NCBI RefSeq assembly: GCF_001426505.1
Contig: NZ_LMEV01000017.1
Location: 1,064,691 to 1,128,690, forward strand
DNA length: 64,000 nucleotides
Reading direction: 5' to 3'
Origin: Variovorax sp. Root473
Lineage (GTDB): Bacteria; Pseudomonadota; Gammaproteobacteria; Burkholderiales; Burkholderiaceae_C
Shown: one piece after another, positions 1 to 8,057 of the stretch
How positions within the stretch are numbered: position 1 is the stretch's first letter
Layout: every line of letters begins with the position of its first letter
Translations under genes and position numbers: made by a program
The notes under the pieces: model-generated
What the model saw: the letters and a program-made list of their open reading frames with translations, nothing else
Database searches by the model: none
Told to the model about the DNA's origin: nothing

Positions 1-22
1 TGAGGCCTGGTCGAAGGCGCAG

Positions 23-661
23 TCAGCCGAAGGCCGCGTGCTTCGACAGCCAGAACACCCACGTTCCCAGCGCCGCGCCATGCAGCGCGACCGTGACGTA
101 GAACCGCCACAGGAAACTCGCCTTGCTCGACTTGTGCCGCAGCAGCTGCTGCGCGCACCACGCGCCCGGCCAGCCGCCCGCGAGTGCGAGCAGATGGAGC
201 GTGCTTTCCTGGGTGCGCCAGCGCCCGGCCCGCGCCGCACTCTTGTCGAAGGCGTAGGCCGCGAAGGTGAGCAGGCTCAGCCCTGCGACGACCGCCAGCG
301 CGAGCAGCGGCAGGCGACCGAGCCAGACGGCGGCGCCCAGGCCGGCGGCGTACATCACGATCAGCCATGCGCCCCACGGCGCTCCCGCCGTACTGCGACC
401 CGGAGGACGGCGCGGCTGTGCACGTGAAGCCGCACGAGGTGCGGCACCCACCGAGGCCGCAGCCTCCACAGCCACCGCCCGCGGCCCCTTGCCGCCGACA
501 TGGATCTCTTCGAAGCGCACCGCCATGCCGACCTGCGGCTTCAGCTGTCGGTCGCGAAAGTCGCGCAGGTGCACGAACACGTCGGCCGACACCTCCGGGC
601 TGCGGATGAAACCGAAGCCGCGCTCGGCTTCCCAGCGAACGAGCCGACCTCGGCGCTTCAT
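23..661 (-). CDS. Cold-shock domain / DUF1294 fusion membrane protein
   Basis: A protein of about 212 residues. The N-terminal 65 residues form a cold-shock domain with the RNP1-like stretch RGFGFI and the RNP2-like VFVH. An Ala/Arg/Pro-rich linker follows. The C-terminal half is hydrophobic, with three to four membrane segments and the AYAFDKSAAR motif typical of DUF1294. Such fusions are known in proteobacteria; the function is unknown, but a membrane-tethered nucleic-acid binder is a reasonable guess. I chose the ATG at 661 because MKRRGRLVRW is where cold-shock domains normally begin; an ATG at 688 would add nine residues. Neither start has a strong ribosome binding site. It stands alone on its strand. 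Confidence 0.85.
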   Translation of the reverse strand: MKRRGRLVRWEAERGFGFIRSPEVSADVFVHLRDFRDRQLKPQVGMAVRFEEIHVGGKGPRAVAVEAAASVGAAPRAASRAQPRRPPGRSTAGAPWGAWLIVMYAAGLGAAVWLGRLPLLALAVVAGLSLLTFAAYAFDKSAARAGRWRTQESTLHLLALAGGWPGAWCAQQLLRHKSSKASFLWRFYVTVALHGAALGTWVFWLSKHAAFG

Positions 662-952
662 GAGATCCGGTGAAAGAGGGCAGGGCACATGCGGGCGATT
701 CTCTCTTGTGGGCGCGGGGCGCCGCTCCTATCATCGGCCGCTCATGCACCTGCATCACTCTCCCCCTTCCTCGACCTGCCGCTGACGCTCGCGCGCGCCT
801 CGCGCCGCGCCCGTCAGACCCGCAAGTGGTCGCTGCCGTCCGCCTTCTTCCGCTGAGCGAAGACAGGCCGGGCGGCGGCCGGATGGTCATGCCCGCTCCC
901 GGCAATGCGTCGACGCGACGCCGAGGCGGTGGGCCTCACGGAGAGTTTCAAC

Positions 953-1873
953 ATGAATGCAAGAACAACGGCCGCCCTGGCCTGGGGCGGCGTGCTGCTG
1001 GCCGGCGTGCTCTGGGGCGGCGGCGCGCTGATGGCGCAATTCCTGATCGATGGCGGCATCGCGCCGCACAGCCTGTCGCTCGCGCGCTTCGCGCTCGGCA
1101 TGCCGCTGCTGTGGTGGCTGCACTGGCAGGTGACGCGGCGTTCGCCGGCTGCCGATGCCGGCTGGCGCCACCTGACGCGGCGCGAGCAGGGCCACGTCGC
1201 CGGCACCGGCGCCGCGATGGCGCTGAACGTGAGCTGCTGGTTTGCCGGCATCGCGCACCTGGGCGCTGCGTTGCCGACGGTGATCTCGATCTGCTGCGCA
1301 CCGTTGATCGTGGCGTGCGTGTCGGTGCTGCGCGGCTACGAGCCCTTCGGTGCGCGCCTGCTGGGCGGTCTCGTGTTCGCGCTGGCGGGCGTGCTGCTGC
1401 TGGTGATGCCGGCCGGCGGATGGGGCGCCTTGCCGGCGGGCTACGGCGCGGGGCTGGCGTGGTCCTTCGGTTCGGCCGTCTGCTACGCGCTGGTGGTGCT
1501 GGGCAACGCGCGCATGCCGGCGCGGGTGCCGGCCGTCACCGCGTCCGCCTGGGGCATGAGCGCCGCGGCGCTGTGCATGCTTGGCGTCGCCGTCGCGAAC
1601 GGCATCACCTGGCCCGAAGGCGCGGCGCAATGGACGGGCGCCATCTACACCGGCGTGGCGACCACCTCGGTGGCGTACCTGGCCTTTGCCTGGGGCGCGC
1701 GCCGGCTGCCGCCCACGGCGGCGGTGGTCGGCACGCTGGTCGAGCCTTTGGTGGCTGCATGGCTCGCGGCGCTGTGGCTCGCGCAGCCGATGGCGCCGCG
1801 CCAATGGTTGGGCGCGGCGTTGCTGGCGGGCGCGATGCTGCTGCTGGTGCGGCGGAACCGGGGTATCGTGTAG
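953..1873 (+). CDS. DMT-superfamily (EamA) transporter
   Basis: A 306-residue hydrophobic protein with about ten membrane segments in two EamA repeats (roughly residues 10-150 and 165-300). The second repeat carries the usual VATTSVAYLAFAWGARRLPP and LVEPLVAAWLAALW signatures of drug/metabolite exporters. The substrate cannot be read from sequence. The ATG at 953 follows a GGAGAG ribosome binding site; an in-frame ATG at 905 would add a charged 16-residue tail and is less likely. The next gene starts 4 bp after the stop, so the two are probably co-transcribed. The 690-952 interval upstream shows no clear gene. Confidence 0.9.
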   Translation: MNARTTAALAWGGVLLAGVLWGGGALMAQFLIDGGIAPHSLSLARFALGMPLLWWLHWQVTRRSPAADAGWRHLTRREQGHVAGTGAAMALNVSCWFAGIAHLGAALPTVISICCAPLIVACVSVLRGYEPFGARLLGGLVFALAGVLLLVMPAGGWGALPAGYGAGLAWSFGSAVCYALVVLGNARMPARVPAVTASAWGMSAAALCMLGVAVANGITWPEGAAQWTGAIYTGVATTSVAYLAFAWGARRLPPTAAVVGTLVEPLVAAWLAALWLAQPMAPRQWLGAALLAGAMLLLVRRNRGIV

Positions 1874-1877
1874 CCCC

Positions 1878-2786
1878 ATGATGAGCAGTTCGCCCCCCGT
1901 GCCGGTTTCGTGGAAGCGCATCCTGGCGATGGCCGCGTGCTGCGGTGTGTCGCTGCTGGCGCACGCAGCCGCACCCGAGGCCTCCGCGCCCGCGGGCCCC
2001 CAGGCCCTGCGCGCCGAGCACCAGAAGCTCAGCGACAAACTCGACCAGAGCCGCTTCGGGCGCCCCGTGCAGCTCAATTCCACCGAAACGCCCGGTGGCC
2101 TCGAGGGCGACGTCTACGCCGTGGTCGAGCACCCGCTGTCGAAGGTCAGCGCGGCGCTCAAGGGCTCGGACCACTGGTGCGAACTGCTCACGCTGCACAT
2201 AAACAACCGGCGCTGCCGCATCGGCACCTCGCCGCAGGGCAAGGAGACGCTGACGTTGTTCGTGGTGCGCCGCTACGACAAGCCGGTCGACCAGGCCTTC
2301 GAGCTGCCTTTCGTCTACCGCGTGGCCAGCATCACGCCCGAGCACCTGCAGGTCGAGATGTCGGCCGACACCGGCCCCTTCGGCACCAGCAATTACCGCG
2401 TGCGGCTGGAGGCGGTGGCGCTCGACGAGCGCAAGACCTTCCTGCACTTCAGCTACGGCTACGACCACAACACGATGGTGCGGCTCGCGACACAGGCCTA
2501 CCTCGCCACCTTCGGCAGCCACAAGGTCGGCTTCACCGTGGTGGGCAAGAGTGCCGATGGCCAGCCTGAGTACATCCGCGGGCTTCGCGGGCTGGTGGAG
2601 CGCAATGCGATGCGCTATTTCCTCACGCTCGACGCGTACCTTGCCACCGGCAGCAACGAGCCGGCCGAGCACCGTCAGCGCTACTGGTTTGCGGCGGCCG
2701 AGCGCTATCCGCGCCAGTTGCACGAAGTCGACCTCGACACCTACCTCGCGGTGAAGCGCGAAGACCGCCAGCGCGACGGTCGCTGA
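1878..2786 (+). CDS. Conserved exported protein of unknown function
   Basis: A 302-residue protein with a signal peptide (positively charged start, hydrophobic residues 14-28, cleavage near AHAAAPEA). The mature part is mixed alpha/beta with no motif I recognise. It contains two cysteines close together (WCELL and NNRRCRIG) that could form a disulfide in the periplasm. The phrasing HPLSKVSAALKGSDHWCELL and TFLHFSYGY resembles START-like or lipid-binding periplasmic proteins, but that is only an impression. It begins 4 bp after the DMT transporter stop (double ATG at 1878/1881), suggesting one operon. Confidence 0.75.
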   Translation: MMSSSPPVPVSWKRILAMAACCGVSLLAHAAAPEASAPAGPQALRAEHQKLSDKLDQSRFGRPVQLNSTETPGGLEGDVYAVVEHPLSKVSAALKGSDHWCELLTLHINNRRCRIGTSPQGKETLTLFVVRRYDKPVDQAFELPFVYRVASITPEHLQVEMSADTGPFGTSNYRVRLEAVALDERKTFLHFSYGYDHNTMVRLATQAYLATFGSHKVGFTVVGKSADGQPEYIRGLRGLVERNAMRYFLTLDAYLATGSNEPAEHRQRYWFAAAERYPRQLHEVDLDTYLAVKREDRQRDGR

Positions 2787-2903
2787 AAAGAGGGCGCCGG
2801 CCGCGCAACCTTTCGGTTGCAGTTTCACGCGCTTGTCATCTGCCTCGGCACTAATCGCCGGGGCTTGCGCCTTTGCGCGAGCGCATCACAAGGACAACAG
2901 GCA

Positions 2904-5015
2904 ATGCGCAAGACGACAAGAGGATCGAGGATGGGATGGCTGGCACTCGTGGGTGCTGGCGCGGTGCTGACCGCCTGCGGCGGCGGCAACGGCGGCGGGG
3001 GCGGCTGGGCGTTCCCCGTGGGCGGCGGCGGCACGACCAACCCGCCCGCCGCACAGTCGAAGACCGGCGCCTTCCTCGACGCCGCCGTCGAGGGCCTCGA
3101 CTACGTGGCCGGCAGCCGTGCCAAGGCCTCCACCAACGCCAAGGGCGAATTCACCTGCACCGACGGCGAGACCGTCACCTTCAGCGTTGGCGCACTGGCC
3201 CTGGGCAGCGCCGCATGCGGCGACGCGATCACCCCGCTGACCCTGGCCGGCGGCAGCGACGTGAAAGTCGACGCGGTGGTCAACCGTTTGCTCGCGCTGC
3301 AGAGCTTCGACGAGGACCGCGACCCCGCCAACGGCATTCGCCTGACGCCCGCGCTCAAGGCCGCGTTGACGGCCGGCGCGCTCGATTTCAACGCCTCGGC
3401 CGACGCATTCCACACCGCGCTCAACGCCGTGCTGGCCGCGCTGCCCGCCCCGTACGCCACGCGCACGGTCGATGCGGCCCGCCGCATGCTGGCCCGCGAG
3501 CACTTCGAGGACACGCTGGCCTCGCGCCTGGCCGCACCGGTCACCGAAGCGTCGACGCAGACGAATCAGCTCGGCGCCATCGGCATCGCCGTCACGCGCT
3601 ACCAGCTGCAGGCCGATGCCCGCTTCCACGTGCCCTACGAGGGCGACAACGCGGACATCAAGGCCGACTTTCCGCAAGGCTTCCTGCCGGCCTACGGCTC
3701 GGGCCTGGCGTTCAAGGGCCAGGCCGACGACGGCGCGCTCGAGTTCTACGCCATCACCGACCGCGGTCCGAACGGCGACGGCCCGACCGCGCCCGTGCCC
3801 GGCGGCGGGGACGGCGTCACCAGCACCAGCAAGGTGTTCCCGGCGCCGTCGTTCGCGCCGAGCTTCGGCATCGTGCGCGTGGGCAAGACCGGTGCGGTGC
3901 TCAGCACCAGCGTGCCGCTCAAGCGCGACGCCAACACCAGGATCACCGGCCTGCCGCCGCGCTCGGGCGTGGGCTCGACCGGCGAAACCCCGCTGAACGA
4001 CCAATACAAGTTCGACGAGGCCAAGGCCGGCTACGACGCCCACGGCCTCGACCCCGAGACGCTGGTGCTCGACAAGGCGCGCAACGTGCTGTGGACCAGC
4101 GACGAGTACGGCCCCTTCATCGCGCGCCTGAACATCGCCACCGGCCTGGTCGAGAAGAAGTACGCGCCCGGCCCCGGCGCCACCGACCTGCCGGCCGTGC
4201 TGGCCCAGCGCCGCCCCAACCGCGGCATGGAAGGCCTGACGCTCGATGCGGCCAGCGGCGTGCTGCACGGCTTCCTGCAGAGCCCGATCGATCCGCGCGA
4301 TGCCAACGGCAAGTCGATCAAGGCCAAGCCGCCCGGCGGCACCAACACCGACGTGCGCCACATCGCCAAGTTCACGCGCTGGCTCGCGTTCGATCCGGCC
4401 ACCGAGACCTCGAAGCTCTACGCCTACCCGATCGACGGCAGCCAGTACGACAAGGACCGCACCGGCAACGCCAAGCTCGGCGACGTGGTGAGCCTGGGCA
4501 ATGGCCGCTTCATCGTCATCGAGCAGGGCGCGCGCAAGAGCGACGGCAAGGTGTTCAACAAGCTGATGCTGGTGGAGCTGCCGGCCAATGCGACGAACAT
4601 CGCCGCCCCGGAGTTCGACCACAACCTGGAGATCAGCAGCATCACGCAGGCACCGTCGAACGGCGTGGACTACTCGACCGTGGTGACGATGCGCAAGACC
4701 GAATTGCTCGACCTCAACGTGCTGGGCTGGCTGGCCGAGAAGGCCGAGGGCCTGACGGTCGTCGACGACCAGACCCTGGCGCTGGTCAACGACAACGACT
4801 TCGGCCTGGGCACCGTGCTGCTCGGCGCCGATGGCACCCGCCTGGCCGGCAGCGTGGAAGACTGCAAGGTCGATGCCACGGGCAAGCTCAGCGATTGCCC
4901 GGCGAGCGCCACCAGCGCGCGCATCACGCGCGGCTCCGACCTGGAGCGGCCGACGCGCATCTGGCTCATCAAGCTCGACCGCAAGCTCAGCGAGCTGCGC
5001 CTGCCGGCGCTTTGA
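2904..5015 (+). CDS. Esterase-like phytase-family lipoprotein
   Basis: A 703-residue protein beginning with a lipoprotein signal (lipobox LTAC near residue 24, then a Gly-rich linker). Residues 50-230 look like a separate surface domain; from about residue 250 to the end the sequence fits the esterase-like/phytase-like beta-propeller family (PF13449 type), with DRGPNGDGP, HGLDPETL, SDEYGPFIARL, RPNRGMEGLTL and LVNDNDFG. Family members are exported calcium-binding phosphoesterase-like proteins; activity is rarely proven. The chosen ATG has a nearby AAGGA. The location near PhoX, and the phosphate block further on, makes an extracellular phosphate-scavenging role possible but unproven. Confidence 0.85.
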   Translation: MRKTTRGSRMGWLALVGAGAVLTACGGGNGGGGGWAFPVGGGGTTNPPAAQSKTGAFLDAAVEGLDYVAGSRAKASTNAKGEFTCTDGETVTFSVGALALGSAACGDAITPLTLAGGSDVKVDAVVNRLLALQSFDEDRDPANGIRLTPALKAALTAGALDFNASADAFHTALNAVLAALPAPYATRTVDAARRMLAREHFEDTLASRLAAPVTEASTQTNQLGAIGIAVTRYQLQADARFHVPYEGDNADIKADFPQGFLPAYGSGLAFKGQADDGALEFYAITDRGPNGDGPTAPVPGGGDGVTSTSKVFPAPSFAPSFGIVRVGKTGAVLSTSVPLKRDANTRITGLPPRSGVGSTGETPLNDQYKFDEAKAGYDAHGLDPETLVLDKARNVLWTSDEYGPFIARLNIATGLVEKKYAPGPGATDLPAVLAQRRPNRGMEGLTLDAASGVLHGFLQSPIDPRDANGKSIKAKPPGGTNTDVRHIAKFTRWLAFDPATETSKLYAYPIDGSQYDKDRTGNAKLGDVVSLGNGRFIVIEQGARKSDGKVFNKLMLVELPANATNIAAPEFDHNLEISSITQAPSNGVDYSTVVTMRKTELLDLNVLGWLAEKAEGLTVVDDQTLALVNDNDFGLGTVLLGADGTRLAGSVEDCKVDATGKLSDCPASATSARITRGSDLERPTRIWLIKLDRKLSELRLPAL

Positions 5016-5021
5016 GCGCCG

Positions 5022-5894
5022 TCAGTCGGCCAGTGTGAGCAGCGGCACGTCGCGTTCGCGGCCCATGGCTTCCAGTTCGGCGCGCGTGCGCGTCGCGAGC
5101 CAGGCGGCCAGCGCCGCGTGCGTGGCCGGCGCCATCATGTCCGGCGGCGCCACGCCGGCCACGTCGCACAGGCGCGCCGCGAAATGCGGCTCCAGCGCCG
5201 CCACCGCCACGCGGCCGTCCGCGCAGGGATAGACGCGGTAGCCCGCGTGCGCGCCGCCCACCGCGCCGTCGGGCTTCGTCAGCCCCCAGGTGCGGGGCTG
5301 GGCGAGCCAGTCGGCCGAGGCGTTCAGCGCCACTTCGAGGTACACGCCGGCGCGCTGGCGGGTCTGCTGCAGCATGGCTTTCAGCACCGCCTCGCTCGCG
5401 AGCAGCGCGCCGCCCATGTCGGCGTACAGCGTGGGCGGCAGTTCGGTGCCCGTGACAAGGCCGCTTTCGGCGAGGTAGGTCAGGTCGTGGCCCGGCTCCT
5501 CGGCACGCTCGCCCGGCGCGCCGACGATGGCGACCTGCGACAGCGCGGGATGCCGCGCCTGCAGCGCGGGCCAGTCGAGCTTCAGCTTCTGCAGCGCCGA
5601 GGGGCGGAACGACGTCAGCAGCACGTCGGTGCTGGCCAGTTCGGCGTGCAGCTGCTGCTGGCCGGCTTCGCTCTTCAGGTCGACCGTGCGGACCTCGACG
5701 CCCTCGTGCAGCGCGGTGTACGCGGGTCGGTTGTACAGCCCCATCGGATCGCCGCCGGGCGGCTCCAGCTTCAGGCAGGTCGCACCCATCGTGCGGCAGC
5801 GCAGCAGCGCGGCGGGCCCCGGGAGGTTGAGCGCGAGGCTCAGCACGCGCACGCCGTCGAGCGGCAGGAAGGAAGCATCGGCGGAACGGGGCAT
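5022..5894 (-). CDS. CaiB/BaiF (class III) CoA-transferase or racemase-like protein
   Basis: A 290-residue protein of the CaiB/BaiF family. It has the N-terminal LDGVRVLSLALNLPGPAA, the LKLEPPGGDPM segment that binds CoA, and the GHDLTYLAESGLV region where the catalytic aspartate sits, followed by a PTLYADMGGALLA stretch. It is shorter than usual (family about 360-400 residues), lacking most of the C-terminal domain present in alpha-methylacyl-CoA racemases, though both conserved blocks are intact and the frame is open. It is divergent from the SDR gene at 6051 and may share fatty-acyl-CoA metabolism with it. Confidence 0.85.
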   Translation of the reverse strand: MPRSADASFLPLDGVRVLSLALNLPGPAALLRCRTMGATCLKLEPPGGDPMGLYNRPAYTALHEGVEVRTVDLKSEAGQQQLHAELASTDVLLTSFRPSALQKLKLDWPALQARHPALSQVAIVGAPGERAEEPGHDLTYLAESGLVTGTELPPTLYADMGGALLASEAVLKAMLQQTRQRAGVYLEVALNASADWLAQPRTWGLTKPDGAVGGAHAGYRVYPCADGRVAVAALEPHFAARLCDVAGVAPPDMMAPATHAALAAWLATRTRAELEAMGRERDVPLLTLAD

Positions 5895-6050
5895 GGTCGT
5901 GTGTCGGAAGGTGCAGGGAAAAGAAGGGCGCGGCCATTTTCACCCGTCGGCGAAGCCAGATTCCGCAAGCCACGGCACGCTGGCGGTCGTAGCATGCGGC
6001 CGATGGCAGCACGCGCCCCTGCCGCTGCCGCAACGCCAAGGAGACCCCTC

Positions 6051-6953
6051 ATGTTCGAAGCATCCCTGATGCGCGGCCAGCGCATCCTCGTCACCGGCGG
6101 CGGCACCGGCCTCGGCCGCGCCATGGCCGAGCGCTTTCTGGGCCTGGGCGCCGACGTCGCCATCTGCGGCCGGCGCCAGGCGGTCTGCGAAGAAACCGCC
6201 GCCGCCTGGCGCCAGCAGTTTCCAGATCGGCGCATCGATGCCTTCGGCGTCGACATCCGCATCGCGCAGCAGGTCGACGAGATGGTCGAGAGCCTGTTCC
6301 ACAGCGGCGGGCTCACGGGGCTCGTGAACAACGCGGCGGGCAACTTCGTCTCGCCGACCGAGAACCTCTCGCCGCGCGCCTTCGACGCGGTCGCCAACAT
6401 CGTGTTCCACGGCAGCTTCTACGTGACGCAGGCCGTGGGCAAGCGCTGGGTGGCGCAGGCCAAGGCGGGCCAATGGAAGCCGGGCGACGCCTTGCGCAGC
6501 GTGATGAGCATCATCGTCACCTGGGTCGACAACGGCAGCCCGTACGTCGTGCCCTCGGCCATGAGCAAGGCGGGCATCGAGGTCATGACCAAGTCACTCG
6601 CGGTGGAGTGGGCGCGCCACGGCATCCGCCTGAACGCGGTGGGCCCCGGCGAGATTCCGACCGAAGGCATGAGCAAGCGCCTGAACCCCGGCGAAGAACC
6701 CGGCGCGCGCAGCATCAAGACCAACCCGATGGCACGCGTGGGCCGCATGAGCGAGCTGCAGAACCTTGCGTCGTTCCTGATGGCGCAGGGCCAGTGCGAC
6801 TGGCTCACGGGCCAGAGCATCATGATGGACGGCGGCAATGCGCTGGCCACCGGCGGCAACTTCTACGAGCTGCGCGAGTGGAGCGACGCCGACTGGCTGG
6901 CCGCGCGCGAACGCATCGAGGCGCAGAACCAGAAGGACAAGGCACAGCGCTGA
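6051..6953 (+). CDS. DECR-like short-chain dehydrogenase/reductase
   Basis: A 300-residue Rossmann-fold reductase. The cofactor motif TGGGTGLG is at residues 15-22 and LVNNAAGNF is the typical SDR/DECR motif. The stretch NGSPYVVPSAMSKAG and GPGEIPTEGMSKRL aligns closely with 2,4-dienoyl-CoA reductases. The catalytic lysine is K173, but the position 15 residues before it, a tyrosine in mammalian DECR1, is tryptophan here (W158). The start ATG has an AAGGAG ribosome binding site. The GST gene follows 39 bp later. Probable role: reduction of unsaturated acyl-CoA intermediates, substrate uncertain. Confidence 0.88.
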   Translation: MFEASLMRGQRILVTGGGTGLGRAMAERFLGLGADVAICGRRQAVCEETAAAWRQQFPDRRIDAFGVDIRIAQQVDEMVESLFHSGGLTGLVNNAAGNFVSPTENLSPRAFDAVANIVFHGSFYVTQAVGKRWVAQAKAGQWKPGDALRSVMSIIVTWVDNGSPYVVPSAMSKAGIEVMTKSLAVEWARHGIRLNAVGPGEIPTEGMSKRLNPGEEPGARSIKTNPMARVGRMSELQNLASFLMAQGQCDWLTGQSIMMDGGNALATGGNFYELREWSDADWLAARERIEAQNQKDKAQR

Positions 6954-6992
6954 AGGCCGCGGTATCGTGGCGTTCTTTTGTCAGGAGAACCC

Positions 6993-7604
6993 ATGCAACT
7001 CGTCGGCATGCTCGACTCGCCTTTCGTCCGACGCGCCGCCCTCTCGTTGAGGCTGCTCGGCCTTGATTTCAAGCACCACTCGATCTCGGTCTTCAGTACC
7101 TTTGAGCAGTTCCGCGCGATCAACCCGGTGGTGAAGGCCCCGACGCTGGTGTGCGACGACGGCACGGTGCTGATGGATTCGACGCTCATCATCGACCATG
7201 CGCAGGCGGTCGCTGGCCGCAGCCTGTTTCCAGCCGATCCGGCGGGGCGGTTGCGCGACCTGCGCCTCACGGGGCTCGCGCTCGCGGCCTGCGAGAAGAC
7301 GGTGCAGATCGTCTACGAGCGCAACCTGCGCCCGCAGGAGAAGCGGCACCAGCCGTGGGTCGATCGCGTGCAGGGCCAGCTGAACACGGCCTATGCCGAA
7401 CTGGAGCGCGAGTGGGCCGCCGCGCCACTGGCGACGCCCGACGAACGCACGATCACGCAGGGCGGTATTTCGGCGGCGGTGGCGTGGACCTTCACGCAGT
7501 TCATCCTGCCCGACGCGGTGCGCCCGTCGGACTTTGCGCGGCTCGCCGCCTACACGGCGCAGGCCGAGCAGTTGCCGGTGTTCGTCGGCGCGCCGCTGGC
7601 CTGA
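6993..7604 (+). CDS. Glutathione S-transferase family protein
   Basis: A 203-residue GST. The thioredoxin-fold N-terminus begins MQLVGMLDSPFVRRAALSL, with the serine of DSPFVRR as likely glutathione-activating residue; PVVKAPTLVCDDG holds the conserved cis-proline and LMDSTLIIDHAQ the gamma-glutamyl-binding segment. The helical C-terminal domain spans about 85-200. The ATG at 6993 has an AGGAG six bases upstream; a TTG at 6978 is in frame but overlaps that site. It probably shares a transcript with the preceding SDR. Substrate unknown. Confidence 0.88.
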   Translation: MQLVGMLDSPFVRRAALSLRLLGLDFKHHSISVFSTFEQFRAINPVVKAPTLVCDDGTVLMDSTLIIDHAQAVAGRSLFPADPAGRLRDLRLTGLALAACEKTVQIVYERNLRPQEKRHQPWVDRVQGQLNTAYAELEREWAAAPLATPDERTITQGGISAAVAWTFTQFILPDAVRPSDFARLAAYTAQAEQLPVFVGAPLA

Positions 7605-7620
7605 GTCCGAGCGACCGCGC

Positions 7621-8019
7621 TCAGTCCGCGATGTCCGCGCCGCGCTCGGCCAGCAGGCCGCGCAGCAGCGATCGGTGGCAGCGCGATTCGTCCTCGCAGT
7701 AGCACCCCACCGCGAGCGCGGCCGTGTGAGAGAGCGCCGCGAGCAGGTCGAGGCTGCGGCTCGCGTCGGTCTCGGCCATCTCGGCCTTGTACTTGCGCAC
7801 GAAGGCGTTCCACTGCGCAGGCGCTTGCGTGGCCTGGGCCTCCTGGCCCAGCTTCATGGTCTCGGCGGACGGTGCGAGGTTGGGATACCACACGTCGTAC
7901 CAGTTCTGCGAGGCGAACTCGGTCTTCGGCACGCCGCGCGGCGGACGGCGCACGGTGCCGATGCGCAGGCCCTCGCCGGGCGCGCGCGGGGTGCCGAGAC
8001 GAACGATGCGGATGCTCAT
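7621..8019 (-). CDS. DUF488 family protein
   Basis: A 132-residue protein with DUF488 features: RPPRGVPKTEFASQNWYDVWYPNLAPS near the N-terminus and the C-terminal GCYCEDESRCHRSLLRGLL block with clustered cysteines and a CHR motif. The family is widespread and structurally known, but its activity is not established. A strong AGGAGG precedes the ATG at 8019. It lies 38 bp downstream of the phoX stop on the same strand, so it may be the second gene of that transcript. Confidence 0.85.
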   Translation of the reverse strand: MSIRIVRLGTPRAPGEGLRIGTVRRPPRGVPKTEFASQNWYDVWYPNLAPSAETMKLGQEAQATQAPAQWNAFVRKYKAEMAETDASRSLDLLAALSHTAALAVGCYCEDESRCHRSLLRGLLAERGADIAD

Positions 8020-8057
8020 GACCTCAACCTCCTGGGGCTGTTGCTGCGGGTGTTCTG

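Noticed and set aside
750-856. Coding-like stretch (LDLPLTLARASRRARQTRKW) upstream of the DMT gene
   Set aside because: No in-frame start codon is near and the stretch is short; it is probably chance in Arg-rich high-GC sequence.
5022-5894. Pseudogene call for the short CoA-transferase
   Set aside because: The frame is intact, start and both conserved blocks are present, and short family members exist, so truncation by mutation is not shown.
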